Shown one piece after another: positions 47,806-57,984 of a stretch of 64,000 nucleotides of DNA. The position numbers and the translations under genes are program-made. The notes under the pieces are model-generated. The model did not search any database. It saw nothing but the letters and a program-made list of their open reading frames with translations, and was not told the origin of the DNA. The stretch is taken from positions 2,355,501 to 2,419,500 of the forward strand of contig JAGYVD010000008.1 in assembly GCA_021209875.1 (NCBI GenBank). The letters run 5' to 3'. The stretch is from Rosellinia necatrix (Eukaryota > Ascomycota > Sordariomycetes > Xylariales > Xylariaceae). Each line of letters starts with the position of its first letter. Position 1 is the stretch's first letter.

Positions 47806-48734
47806 AGCTGAGCTGGCTTAGAGAGGGGTAGGCAGGATCTACAAGCAATCAATGATAGCCCCGTTACAAACCCAACATCCCTATGCCTCTGTAGATGCAT
47901 GCCTGACTATTATTAAATAGCTACCTATTTGATGTGACAGCGACATTTCCCCACATTACCTACAGAGCGTCGTGATGTGATTTGTACAGTGTAAGGCGTT
48001 TCGCGGGGCATTTTCCCCCAACTACACTACAAGTACAACGAATTGAAGATCGAACAGCCGCCGATAGCGAAATTTATTCTTTTGAAAAAAGAAATTTCCT
48101 ATGACCTATGTGGCATTGCTGAGCCCCAGTGCTGGTCTGTGTTGAGATAAGAACGCCACACGGAGATATCCGGGGTTAATGTTCAAGCCACACTAAACCG
48201 TCTCGGTCGAATATATAACAAGTAGTCTTTCCCACCCACATCTAAAATTGTGGGTGAGAGTTCCTCAGACAAAACCAATACAACATTATGTCATGCTGTC
48301 CCTCATAACCTGATCTTATTTTAACAGTCTGCCTTAGCTGAAAAGGTCAGCATGAACCATCGTACTTGGAGCAATAGGTAGATGAGGTCGTATTACATGG
48401 TATAGAACACTAACCCGATATAGACAAGCACCCGAGGTAGATCTGATAGGAAGCATCGGTCAAAGGGACAAGGGGAGTCTATAGACAAACTGATATCAGC
48501 TGCAGTGGTATGCAATGGTACAAGGCAACTGGCACCTCTGAACATAGGTGCGGCCTGTTGTCTTTTCGCATGATTGGCTATTTCTCATTGGAAATCTCCA
48601 TTCCACCTAGGTACAAGCAGCCAAATGCCTAGTGATACTTCAACCCACTCTATAAAGTTCGTGTCGGCGCGTTGTAAGCCGAGTCGATCTCTTTAATTGA
48701 ATTCTTATCATTTGGATGTCAACAAATCTGAACT
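47806..48734. other. Intergenic, divergent promoter region
   Basis: About 0.9 kb between the HET gene and the HNH gene, which are divergently transcribed. No further gene or repeat is recognised. Confidence 0.5.
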
Positions 48735-50016
48735 ATGTCGGCGCCCGCACCCCTCCACCGCCATCAATCCTCCCTCGAGTGCGTTATTGATTTCTCAGCT
48801 GAAGCGGAAGCGCCCTTGGGAATCAACCAGCGGAACGATGCAAGACGTAGATTTTATCGCATTGTCGAGTATTTTGGAGCTAGTGGTGCTGTGAATAGCG
48901 TCCCACGACAATATGAGCCACCACGACTTGTCCGCTGTACTTACGAGTATGCGCTTTCCGACGATGCCCGAGATAATTTCCTGCGCGTCTTCTTTCGGGC
49001 TATGGCGCTCCCGTTAGCTGTGCAGGGCAACGACCATGATCTTGACGGTGACCTCGAAGACCTCCGCCCTCTATTCTTTGGCTTTGCTAGCTACCTCCTT
49101 GATTCCTTCTTCCTGCCTAGTAATTGCCGACGCCCCTTTTCTCCCTCGTTCCGTTATTACTAATATATTATTCTAGTTGGGGCTTCGACGAAAAAAACGC
49201 CACAACCCCCACCCACCTATCACTCAGCTATCGAGCAAGTTCAGGGAGGTGTGCAAAGCTTTGTTAGGACCCCCGACAGGCTGTCGTGGCTTCGGGGGGC
49301 CTGTCTTGTCCGCGATCGTCATCGCTGTGTCATCACCCGTAGATTCGACTACGTAGAAGCGAGGAATCGTACGCGACAGAATGGCGAAGACGCCCGGGAT
49401 GATGATGGGGCTCTGCTTCAAGCTCCTACTGACCGTCTTGAAGTAGCCCATATTCTTCCACATTCCTTGATGAAAGCAGATGTAGGCGGCGAGTTGGTAC
49501 ATGTTTCCCGCAGGCCGGGCACGGTGCGTAGCTAATGTACGACAGAATTCCTCTAAGCAAGCGGCACTCGTGATCCTTAATATGTTTGATACTGGCGTTG
49601 TACATTTGATCAACGGGACTGATATCGACCGGCCAAGTAACGCTCTTACACTCACAGCTTTCCTCCATACACTTTTCGGTGACTTTCAAATATTCTTCGA
49701 ACCTATCCCAGATCAGCCACCGCATACTTACCGAATCGCGTCTTTTTAACCCCCTTATCTCGTATCAGAAATAACCTTTCCAATTATACGAACGCTATAT
49801 ACTACGAATAACAAGTCAATCGACCCACCCTCGCCTCGACTTCTTGCGGTTCATCGTGCTATTGCGCATATTCTTCGCTTTTCTGCGGCCGGTGAATATA
49901 TCGACAAGTTGCTTCAAGACATGAACGAGGAAGGCGTACAGGCAGATGGGTCGACCGAACTTGACAGAATGCTAAAGCTTGGTTTAGGAGGGTGGCTAAA
50001 CAAGCCTGTGAACTAG
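48735..50016 (+). pseudogene. Fungal HNH nuclease-domain gene with premature stop
   Basis: Exons 48735-49119, 49177-49496 and 49546 onward, joined by 57- and 49-nt GT-AG introns. The HNH_2-like core is RDRHRCVITRRFD (C179 in the spliced protein) and LEVAHILPHSL (H220 and H224), then LNMFDTGVVHLI, DIDRPSNALTL, FGDFQIFFEP and HTYRIASF. A TAA at 49747-49749 ends the frame at 302 residues. The same frame then continues for 88 more codons (PPYLVSEITFP, LLAVHRAIAHIL, GGWLNKPVN) to a TAG at 50014-50016. In this family the C-terminal part usually follows directly, so the TAA is probably a nonsense mutation. The nuclease core itself is intact, so a truncated product may still be active. Confidence 0.78.
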
Positions 50017-51092
50017 GGACATAACGAAGTGGGTGCTGTGGGCTTGTTGAACGGGCCATCGTTCGCATAGGGCTGATGGGGTTCATGCGGTAGCTCTACT
50101 TAGTGTATAGCAAACGGCCGCAGCCCCGTATTATCATCGATAAAATTATCGGTGGGCGTTCTGATCTACCATTGTATGCGACCCAGACTTCTGAGATAGA
50201 TCTTCCGCGCCAATTCTTTTTTTGAATACTAATGCTACATAACATCCAAGGCTTTCTGTTAAGTTTCGGCGGCTAGGAGTACATTGCCGAGCGACGCACC
50301 CAAGTTCGAGTAGGGACCCTTCCGAAAATTTCTCGTGGTCATGGTCTTGCGATGTAGCAGTGATGGTACTGTCTATGTTCTAGTGTAATCAGACCTTGAC
50401 CCCAGCCAAACGCCGCTATGATAAGATCGCCTGCAGATGTTCTGGGTTCCAAAGTTCATTCTTTTGCCATAATGTGTGACGATTTCGTGTAGCGACTTGG
50501 TGTAGTCATTGCTCTCTTCATTCTGATTCCGAGTCTGGATATTGTTTTAAAAATGCCCCGATAAAGCTTCTCAATGCTGTTGTCGTGTGGGAAGAGATTG
50601 CACATGGAGAGAAATACCTGGCGCGGGGAGGGCTCGAGGGCTTCGAAGATGCTTAGCATGGAGTACACTTTGCCCTCCGGTACTGTAGTTTTTCTTCCTT
50701 CTGCCTATGCCACCCGTTCCGAAGTCGTAAAGCGAGACAATGGCCTCCTTCGAAGCGCCTGGGCCGGGATACCAGTAATATTGCAGATGATTCGTTCCAA
50801 TGACTCTTTGATACCTAATCTCGGGTATAAAGGGGTGGAATTTATGTTGTGACTAGTGCTGTAGCTCTAGATTAACAACGATGTATCTTTTGCTAATAGA
50901 AATAACGATAAAACAACTTCTCACAGAAATAAATCTGTTCAGTCTCTATGCAATATAATGACTTATTATAAGAATTTATCCCAGGGGATTCTGTTTTTTT
51001 TTCCCCACAATAATATTTCCTTATAATTTGCCCTCTACAATAAACGCAGCGCCCAAGAGTGTACACAATTACCTAGAGGGAATATACACTGG
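50017..51092. other. Intergenic, no supported gene
   Basis: About 1.1 kb. Open frames at 50456-50668 (minus) and 50574-50852 (plus) overlap one another and have no recognised domain. DNA between 50870 and 51010 is moderately AT-rich. Confidence 0.45.
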
Positions 51093-52180
51093 AATAACGA
51101 GACCCAAGTCGAGAATTTAGAGCAGGCACACATACCGACATACCCGGCACCTCGCGATTCAGTGCAGACCGTATCAGAGGCGGGTGGAAAGAACGTTGTC
51201 ATTACTGGCGCCACTGGTCCTCTCGGTCGGCACATACTCAACGCACTCATTGATGCTCCGGATATTGGGCGGATCAATTGCATTGCAGTCCGCCACCCAG
51301 AGCAGCTCCAGAGACTTGCCAACGACCGTCTTGGGGTTTATGCAGGAGATCTGAGTGATCCATATCTCGGTCTGAGCCCGCCACTTGCTGAGCTGATCTT
51401 CAGCACTGCAGACATTATATACACAGCGGTGCCTATGTGTCTTTTCTCAAAAACCACTCGCCCTCGCGCAAAAGCAACGTAGAGTCAACTAAGGCGCTTT
51501 GTCGGATGATTCTTACTTTCCGGCGATCAATATCTACTCCGGCTATGTTTCATTATATATCAGCAGTTGGCGTCGCTCAACTCGATAGCCAAATTTTCGA
51601 GTTTCGGCCAGTTTCTGTTGCATCTCTATTACCACCGTAAGATGGAACTTACGGTTACGTGCCGTCGAAGTGGGCCAGTGAAATCTATCTCGAGCGCCTG
51701 GCACGACACGACCTCTTTAACCAGGCAAATCACCTGCCGGCTTCGTTGCAAATACTGATTCATCGACCTTCTACCATCATGACCTCGGACCCATCACGAA
51801 ATAATGATGTTGTTCCGAATATCATCACCTACTGTCGTCGCCTCTGTGCCGTGCCACAAGGACTAGAGAATTGCTGGAAAGGTTGGATTGACTGGGTTGA
51901 CATTGACCAGGTCGTGGATGGAGTTATGAAGCACATCACCAGCCCACCTCATGCGTCACAAAGCCCAACATATTTTCACCACTCTGGGGGCAATCAACTA
52001 CCCGTTGGTGAGCTTAAGTCATAGCTAGAGAATCACGAGGGTACTCACATGAAGGAAATACCCTTCGATGAATGGATTCAAAATGCAAAACAGGCAGGGC
52101 TTGATGAGATGGTCGCGGCCTACCTAGAGGGCATTAGTCAAGGTAGTGCGATCAAATCTCCGAGGGTTCTCAAAGAGTGA
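51093..52180 (+). pseudogene. Orphan thioester-reductase (NRPS/PKS terminal reductase) domain remnant
   Basis: The frame begins ENLEQAHIPTYPAPR and enters a Rossmann fold: NVVITGATGPLGRHIL (GxxGxxG), AVRHPEQLQRL, VYAGDLSDPYLGL. A 1-nt frameshift near 51424 follows ADIIY, after which the other frame continues with GAYVSFLKNHSPSRKSN, HYISAVGV, a TAA at 51638-51640, then YGYVPSKWASEIYLE (the Y..SK catalytic pair), HRPSTIM, WIDWVDIDQVVDGV, a TAG at 52022-52024 and the end at 52178-52180. This is a terminal reductase domain such as those that release aldehydes from NRPS-like or PKS enzymes. No adenylation, carrier or ketosynthase domain precedes it, so it is an isolated broken fragment. Confidence 0.75.
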
Positions 52181-52998
52181 ACTCATTTCGACTGTTTGAT
52201 TTAATCACCTTCAGACTATTGCAGATGACTAGCGACGATTATCGGCGATTATCTTCCTTTCTGTTGCATAAAAGTAACAATCCGTAACTTGTGACCGAAT
52301 CACTCACTGGATTGGCAAGGCAAAATAAAGGCGCTCTCATACCCAACAGAACAGGGATGCGGACCGCTGGCTAGTCAATTCGATGCGGTGATCGGTGCCT
52401 TACCGTACTTTCACCTAACAACCGAGACGACGAAAATTGATAGTATATCCATTTGCATAATGGCGCGGTTTCTTTGAAGTTGGTAGTATACCTATTTGCG
52501 CAATGGCGCCACTGCTCCGAGTATCTGGATAGCGGTACCAGATCGCTTGCGAAACTAGAGTGCATACTGTCAGAATTGAATCCTCCCTGACGTAGTAGCT
52601 ATAGAAAATTAGCGAATAAGCTATACGAAGACTCCCTAGCAAGTTCCATTTTAGGAAACCATTCGTAGAAAGGGCTTGCATTAGCGCCGTAGGGCTGCTG
52701 GGGCTTTTCTCCATTGAACAAACTATGTCTCCAGAATTCATGTCCCACCCGCGCTTATCCTCTCGGTGGTAATTTCACTCTCTACTGTGCGTCGCTCACA
52801 TCTTTGCTTCTGTCCTCCCTCACTAAAACTCTGGGGTATCAAGTTGATTACAGAAGGTGCCCATATCTCCTAAGAGGAGGTGCAACCTGGAATAGTTCAC
52901 ATTACACTGGAGGGGTCACACTCTGACAATCCATCTACGCACCACATGCCTACAGCAGCCTTAGGTCGGGCAATAGACACCTTAGGCAGGTATGGACG
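52181..52998. other. Spacer with a short imperfect direct repeat
   Basis: No supported gene. A roughly 28-bp unit (TAGTATA.CC.TTTGC..AATGGCGC) occurs twice, about 52440-52467 and 52484-52510. Confidence 0.45.
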
Positions 52999-53169
52999 GT
53001 CTGCTGGGTCACAGAGCTCGTCGTGTGCCGGGCGTACCGCGATCGCGGCCACGCGAGGGACCTGCTGGTGCATCCTGAGGGAGGGGACGGGGACGGGGAC
53101 GGCATGTACGGCCTCGTCGGCGCGCACCCCGCCGCGTGCCTAGCCGCGGCGTCGGCCTTTAGCCCGTGA
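52999..53169 (+). pseudogene. GNAT acetyltransferase fragment
   Basis: 57 codons reading VCWVTELVVCRAYRDRGHAR, then DLLVHPEGGD, MYGLVGAHPAACLAAASAFSP and a stop. The LVV..AYR.RG.A..LL segment is the acetyl-CoA-binding motif A of the GNAT fold (pattern V...YR.RG.A), and the YGL..AHPAACLAA end is familiar from fungal GNAT proteins. GC content is much higher than in the surroundings. The N-terminal half and the true C-terminus are missing. Confidence 0.5.
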
Positions 53170-53210
53170 GTGCCCTGTGCTTGCTCTCTTGGTGTCAGGG
53201 CCCCGAAACC

Positions 53211-53239
53211 AACACACACACACGCACACACACACACAG
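53211..53239. repeat. CA microsatellite
   Basis: ACACAC run with one CG interruption, followed by unrelated sequence. Confidence 0.9.
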
Positions 53240-54555
53240 GGCCGATTGGGGCGTTCTCGCTCGATTTGATGCTCCAGAAGACTTCTAGATATATATCTGT
53301 GTGATATATATCTGTGTAATTGAACGAGAGAGAGAAGTAGAGTTAGTCTTGTCCGCAAAGGGTCAGAATTTTAAAAACTCTGTAATCGCATCTAATCCAC
53401 TTCAATGATATTGATAATAGTATACTGGGGAATAGTGGGAAGACCGTGAATTCAATACCAGAAGGCCTCCAAAGAAAAACAGATGGTCAGACCACCTGCG
53501 CATATTAACATCACAGATATAACACCAGACGACCATTGACGTCTGGTGCCCGGCTGTAATGGGGTCTGCGCCATCAGCGGGCGTCGGCGCCGGATAACTC
53601 GATGTGCCTCCCTGGGTGAGCTATCACTTCATAGTGCTTGGTCATCCTCCAGCCGGCCGATGATGTATCAAACCGGGAGTGTCAGTTTTACGATTAAGTG
53701 GTGCCCAATAGAATCATAAAGCGGGAATTCGAGACCACACCGAGAAATAGGTCTAGAAAGGCCGTTGGGGAAGTCCGGAGTGAGTGTGCATCTAGTATTA
53801 CGTTGAAAAGGTCTAGTATACTACACTAGGGCCATGCCAGTATATATATGTATGTGTCAGGTATAAGTTGTATATGTCCGAAACTTAAGAGCTTAAGAAG
53901 CGTTATCGACCATGGGGTATCGTATAGTATAGCCTTTCAAGGCTTGCGTCGGGTCTAACCTCGCGAGGCTTTCCGCTGGGGCCGAGAAGCTTGCTTACCA
54001 GAAGATCTTAGGAGAGCAGACCTCGCACAAGCTCCTATTCTACAGTGCCGTAGCACTGCCATCGGGACTATCAAGGGACCGGAGAGGAACGTGAGGTGAT
54101 TGAGAGTATCTGGACTTAAATATCTATTTACTTATGAAGTGATCGATGCGCTCACAATCTTGTCATCATGAAACAATCAAGGAAATACCTATAGTTCAAG
54201 GCCGAAGTGGATAGCTGCAGTAAACCTGGCTATCATGATCATTATCGTGCTGCTTAAAAATCGGAAGTCGTTGCAAGTCGTAACCCAACGTAGCCTGATT
54301 GCGCGCAATGTGTGGGCCTCGTAGACACGCCTGTCGTCTGAAACCAAACCAATTCCATGCTCGTCGATTCATCCATGCCCATGTACGTCTTTAACAGTTG
54401 AACGCAACGTGGGGTTCGTATATATTATGCACGCAAATACCACACCAAAATGCAAATATACCCCCTCTTCATGTAATATACTCACGCCAATATCCCCGTA
54501 GCGTTCGAATGGTTTCGGCGCGGGGGTGGGGGGAGGGGGAGGGGGGGGGTTCTTT
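53240..54555. other. Intergenic, no supported gene
   Basis: About 1.3 kb of ordinary DNA. A G-rich run at 54525-54550 lies just past the stop codon of the minus-strand polyQ gene. No RNA gene was recognised. Confidence 0.5.
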
Positions 54556-55671
54556 TTATCGGCCACCGCCGAATAGGTTGCTGAACCGGAAACGTTCCTT
54601 GCCGCCTGTTTTCTGCGATGCGCGACCAAATGACTGTTGCGAGTTCATGCGACGCCCTGGGCCGAATGGTGGGGCGGCGAAGTCGTCGTCGTCATCGAAA
54701 TCGTCGCCATCTGCATCTCCGGGGCGCCGCGCGCTCATGGGGCGCTGTTGGGCCATCGGCCCGGGGCCCTGCATGGTCACCGGTCGCTGAGGTTCCCTGG
54801 GCGACATGGGTAACTCGCCCGACATGGCACGCTCAACGTCGTTGTACTGGCGCTGGTACTCGTCATGCTTGCCCTTGGCGTCATCGTACCGCGCTTCTGA
54901 TTCGGCGCGCCGTGCCTGCAACACACGCAGCTCGTCGTCCAGGCGGTTGATCTCTTCCTGCTCGCGCCGCATGAGCAGGTCGTACTCCCGGATCTTCTGG
55001 TCGAGTGGCTGGAGCACGCACTCGAGCACACTGGGGCTTTTGAGGCGCTGGATGGGAGCCACGGAGAGGTCTCGGTCGGTTATGCTCGAGACAGGGCGGT
55101 GAGGGTGCGTGGGTGATGATCCACCCGACACCGGGGGTGTCGGTGAAGTAGTGCGCTGTCGCGGGGCGGACAAAGGCTTCGTCGGGGGTACGCCACGTCG
55201 TTGGTTCGGGCGGGCCATCTTGGCACCTGAATTCTTATCGACAAGCAACTCCTCCGACCGGCTGCCCGAGTAGGAAGGGGGGCGGGAGCGGTCAGCAAAA
55301 AAGTTTGTCACAGGCGGTCTGCTCTGGCTGGGCAGGTTGCGCTGGTGCTGCTGCTGCTGCTGCTGTAGCTGTTGCTGCTGCTGCTGTAGCTGTTGCTGTT
55401 GCTGTTGTTGTTGCTGCTGCTGTTGTTGGGGTGGCATGGGTGCTTGAGGAGGACCCCTCTCGCTGATGCTGCTGGGAGCAGCTGAGTTGGCCATCGATGG
55501 TCCGCGGTTGCTGTCGAGAAAGGCGTAGAAGTCGTCGTGGCTGTCGAAGTGAGAGTTATTCCTGCGCTGCGGGTTGGGCGGACCATCCTCCAAGGTCACG
55601 CCCCGTGGTGATTGCCGGTGCGATTGGGGCGGCTGCTGGGGCTGGTTCATAGCGGCAGAGTAGGGATCCAT
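54556..55671 (-). CDS. PolyQ and coiled-coil protein of unknown function
   Basis: 371 residues in one exon from the ATG at 55671 (MDPYSAAMNQPQQPP); the frame is open further upstream but that part encodes CT- and ATGTGC-repeat-derived sequence and is more likely 5' leader. Residues about 80-112 form long Gln runs broken by Leu and His. A Pro/Ser-rich basic region follows. Residues about 230-300 make a coiled coil (LDQKIREYDLLMRREQEEIN, LDDELRVLQARRAESEARY). The tail has an Asp run and ends ERFRFSNLFGGGR. No catalytic domain. It resembles fungal scaffold-like proteins but I do not recognise the family. The high-GC uninterrupted coding frame suggests a conserved gene. Confidence 0.72.
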   Translation of the reverse strand: MDPYSAAMNQPQQPPQSHRQSPRGVTLEDGPPNPQRRNNSHFDSHDDFYAFLDSNRGPSMANSAAPSSISERGPPQAPMPPQQQQQQQQQQQQQLQQQQQQLQQQQQQHQRNLPSQSRPPVTNFFADRSRPPSYSGSRSEELLVDKNSGAKMARPNQRRGVPPTKPLSAPRQRTTSPTPPVSGGSSPTHPHRPVSSITDRDLSVAPIQRLKSPSVLECVLQPLDQKIREYDLLMRREQEEINRLDDELRVLQARRAESEARYDDAKGKHDEYQRQYNDVERAMSGELPMSPREPQRPVTMQGPGPMAQQRPMSARRPGDADGDDFDDDDDFAAPPFGPGRRMNSQQSFGRASQKTGGKERFRFSNLFGGGR

Positions 55672-56886
55672 GGGCTCTTGGTCTCGAGCCCTTGCGATTA
55701 CAGGTATGTGCGGTATGTGCGGTATGTGCAGTATGTGCAGTGTGTGCAATATGTAGCATGTAGTATGTGCAGTCCGGGCGAGAAATGGCGATAATACGAG
55801 GCGTGAGAACAGGACACCACCTAACCGTGATAGGTAGGTAGGGAACGGCCGAATGAGGGAATGCGCAAATAAGCAGCAGCTTCGGGGGGGGGGGAGGGGG
55901 GATTGGGAGGGAATCGGGATTAGGAATTTGGGTAGACTACCGGAGCAGGTAGCATTGGCAGCTGGGAATTGGGAACTGAGGGTTGAGCAATCAAAAATCA
56001 ATCAATCTGCCGCTTGATCTCACACCGAAAATGATAAGGTTGCTGGCCGTCGACGGCGGAATCCCGGGTGGTTGGGTCGACAACTCCCCCCCAGCCACCA
56101 GTGTTTGAAAAAGCGCCGTGACAAAATTCGGAGGGCTGAGGGCTCCCTGCAGGTACCCGGAGCTAATCGGAAGCTTCAGATCGTGAGAACCCTGCGCCCA
56201 AAGCTGCGCTCGGCGCTGCACCCTACGTAATTGCCTCAAAAGATGATATGACAATAATGGGTAGGTGCAGCAGATGCAGCAGGTGTAGCATAACTTAGGT
56301 AGTGTAGACATACCTACCTGCGCAGGCAACTTCCGTTTCCTGAATGCCATTTCGCACTGTCCGGGTGTATGTATGGAGCTTGCTTTGTACCTAAGTACCT
56401 ACCTAAACAGCCCAGGTAGGGTAAGATACCCCATCTGGTAGGTGCCTAGACGGGCATTAGACGCTTACACCTATCAGGTATAAAGCCTTTCTAGGGTGTA
56501 CGCATTATGTTGGGCATTAGCTAGCGTCTTTTCAGAATATGCCACCAACCTACCCCAACCTACCAGCCCCGCACCCGCAATCCATTAAAGTCATAAAAGT
56601 AGAATAGCAGGATAATATCACGTTCAGATGGTGTGATAGCTATCTTAGTGTAGTATATCTCAAATGTTTAATAGTCCTGGATCCTTATTTCACAACTGGC
56701 GAGATAGTAAGTCATTATGAAGCATAACAGTTGCGATAATTCGGTAGCTACCTATGGTAATCCTACTCGGGATCGGCAGAGATCGATCGGGGAAGGTCTC
56801 GGCCTGCTAGCTCATATCAGCTGAATATTAATTACGTTACACATGCATGTCCAATAGTCGACATCATGTCTTGGATCACTTGCCCG
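55672..56886. other. Upstream region of the polyQ gene
   Basis: Contains an imperfect ATGTGCGGT/ATGTGCAGT 9-bp repeat (about 55704-55772), a poly-G tract at about 55885-55905 and TAGGTACCTA-type motifs around 56280-56450. A 119-codon minus-strand frame at 55991-56350 has no recognised domain and is not called. Confidence 0.55.
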
Positions 56887-57697
56887 TTACATGTTCCACC
56901 TAGATCCAACTCTGGGCACCCTCAGCCTCCCATCGGGCACTGATTGGACTGCCTTCTCCCATCTCGCATATCTGCTATCCAGCAGCGTCCCAATATTATT
57001 GGGCACAGAGTCCCCCTAGAACATATTCAGTATCATATTCAGTATCTTTTGTCATTCTGCGCATGGTTCCAAAATACTCGTACCTCTTCCTTCACGTATG
57101 AGAGAATGTCGCTCATTCTGCGCCTTTCCTAGCCGTTGTATCGATGCAGTCTGTGACTAATGTAACCTACATGGCAACAAAATCTATACCTAAATGCTTG
57201 ATCTCTTGGATCACGGGGTGTTCGAAAACATAGTCAAGGATGCGAAGCGCGTATGCATATTCGACGAGTGCAAACAAAGGACTGACACCCGCTGGAAATC
57301 GCCGCTTCTCTAGCATTCGCTCCGGCGAAGGGATTTGGCGTGCGGACATGTCTTCGACGTGCATGAGCGCCCCCCGCGGCTATGGGCTTGTCTCCAAACT
57401 CTCCTTCGTCAAATACTAATATAAAAATCAACACCTTTTCAAATCGACTCGCAACAGCGAAAGCTTTCTATCCACGTACTGTCGTCGTATGGAAATACCT
57501 AACACAATGGTCAACATGCGTAATCATTATCCGACGCATATTTGCGTACCCAATCTTCCCAATCGCACAGAGTTCTGTACTCTTCCTGTCAACATACTCG
57601 GAAATCCAGGCCTCTGATTGCGCTCTTACTTGAGCATAGTTTGGGTTAAGCCTAGGAGGTTCCGCGAGAAACGAGACGAACATATCAGGGATCCGAA
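56887..57697 (-). pseudogene. Class I terpene synthase, degraded
   Basis: Reads in order RIPDMFVSFLAEPPRLNPNY, EAWISEY, EEYRTLCDWEDW, VFPYDDIFDEGEFGD (with the Asp-rich metal motif), SPERMLEKRRFPAGVSPLF, ALVEYAYALRILDYVFEHP, IQEIKHLGIDFVAI, MSDILSYVKEE, GDSVPNNI, GTLLDSRYARWEKAVQSVP. Good GT-AG introns lie at 57499-57549 and 57416-57479, and two more near 57120-57170 and 57010-57085. Three regions normally present are missing (after WISEY, after DEGEFGD, after VPNNI), with frame changes at the first two. In the second metal motif the expected Asn is Ser (SDILSYVKE). Fungal sesquiterpene cyclases have this layout; the product cannot be predicted. The 5' end is unclear. Confidence 0.75.
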
Positions 57698-57984
57698 CTA
57701 ACACCCTCTCTCTACGGTACGAATTCCCTGTGTCATATTTTTTTTTTTTTTTGAAACGGTGAATGCCTTTGTTAGAGCCAGGTGTTTGACACAGATGGGG
57801 GAGGGAACACTTGGTGAAGACGCAGTCTGTGCTATTGTGTGCCATTCGCATGATCGAGTGACCGTTAGTGAGACAGAAGACGAAATCACCGCCATAGCCC
57901 CCCCGACACTTTTATCGACTACCTTTGTACCCCTCTTTTGAGTACCGGCTCTAGCTGCCCGTATATCGGCCAGACATAGCATAA

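Noticed and set aside
50456..50852. Overlapping frames on both strands as an NRPS piece upstream of the reductase remnant
   Set aside because: Neither frame shows adenylation or carrier-domain motifs, and the minus-strand one has the wrong orientation.
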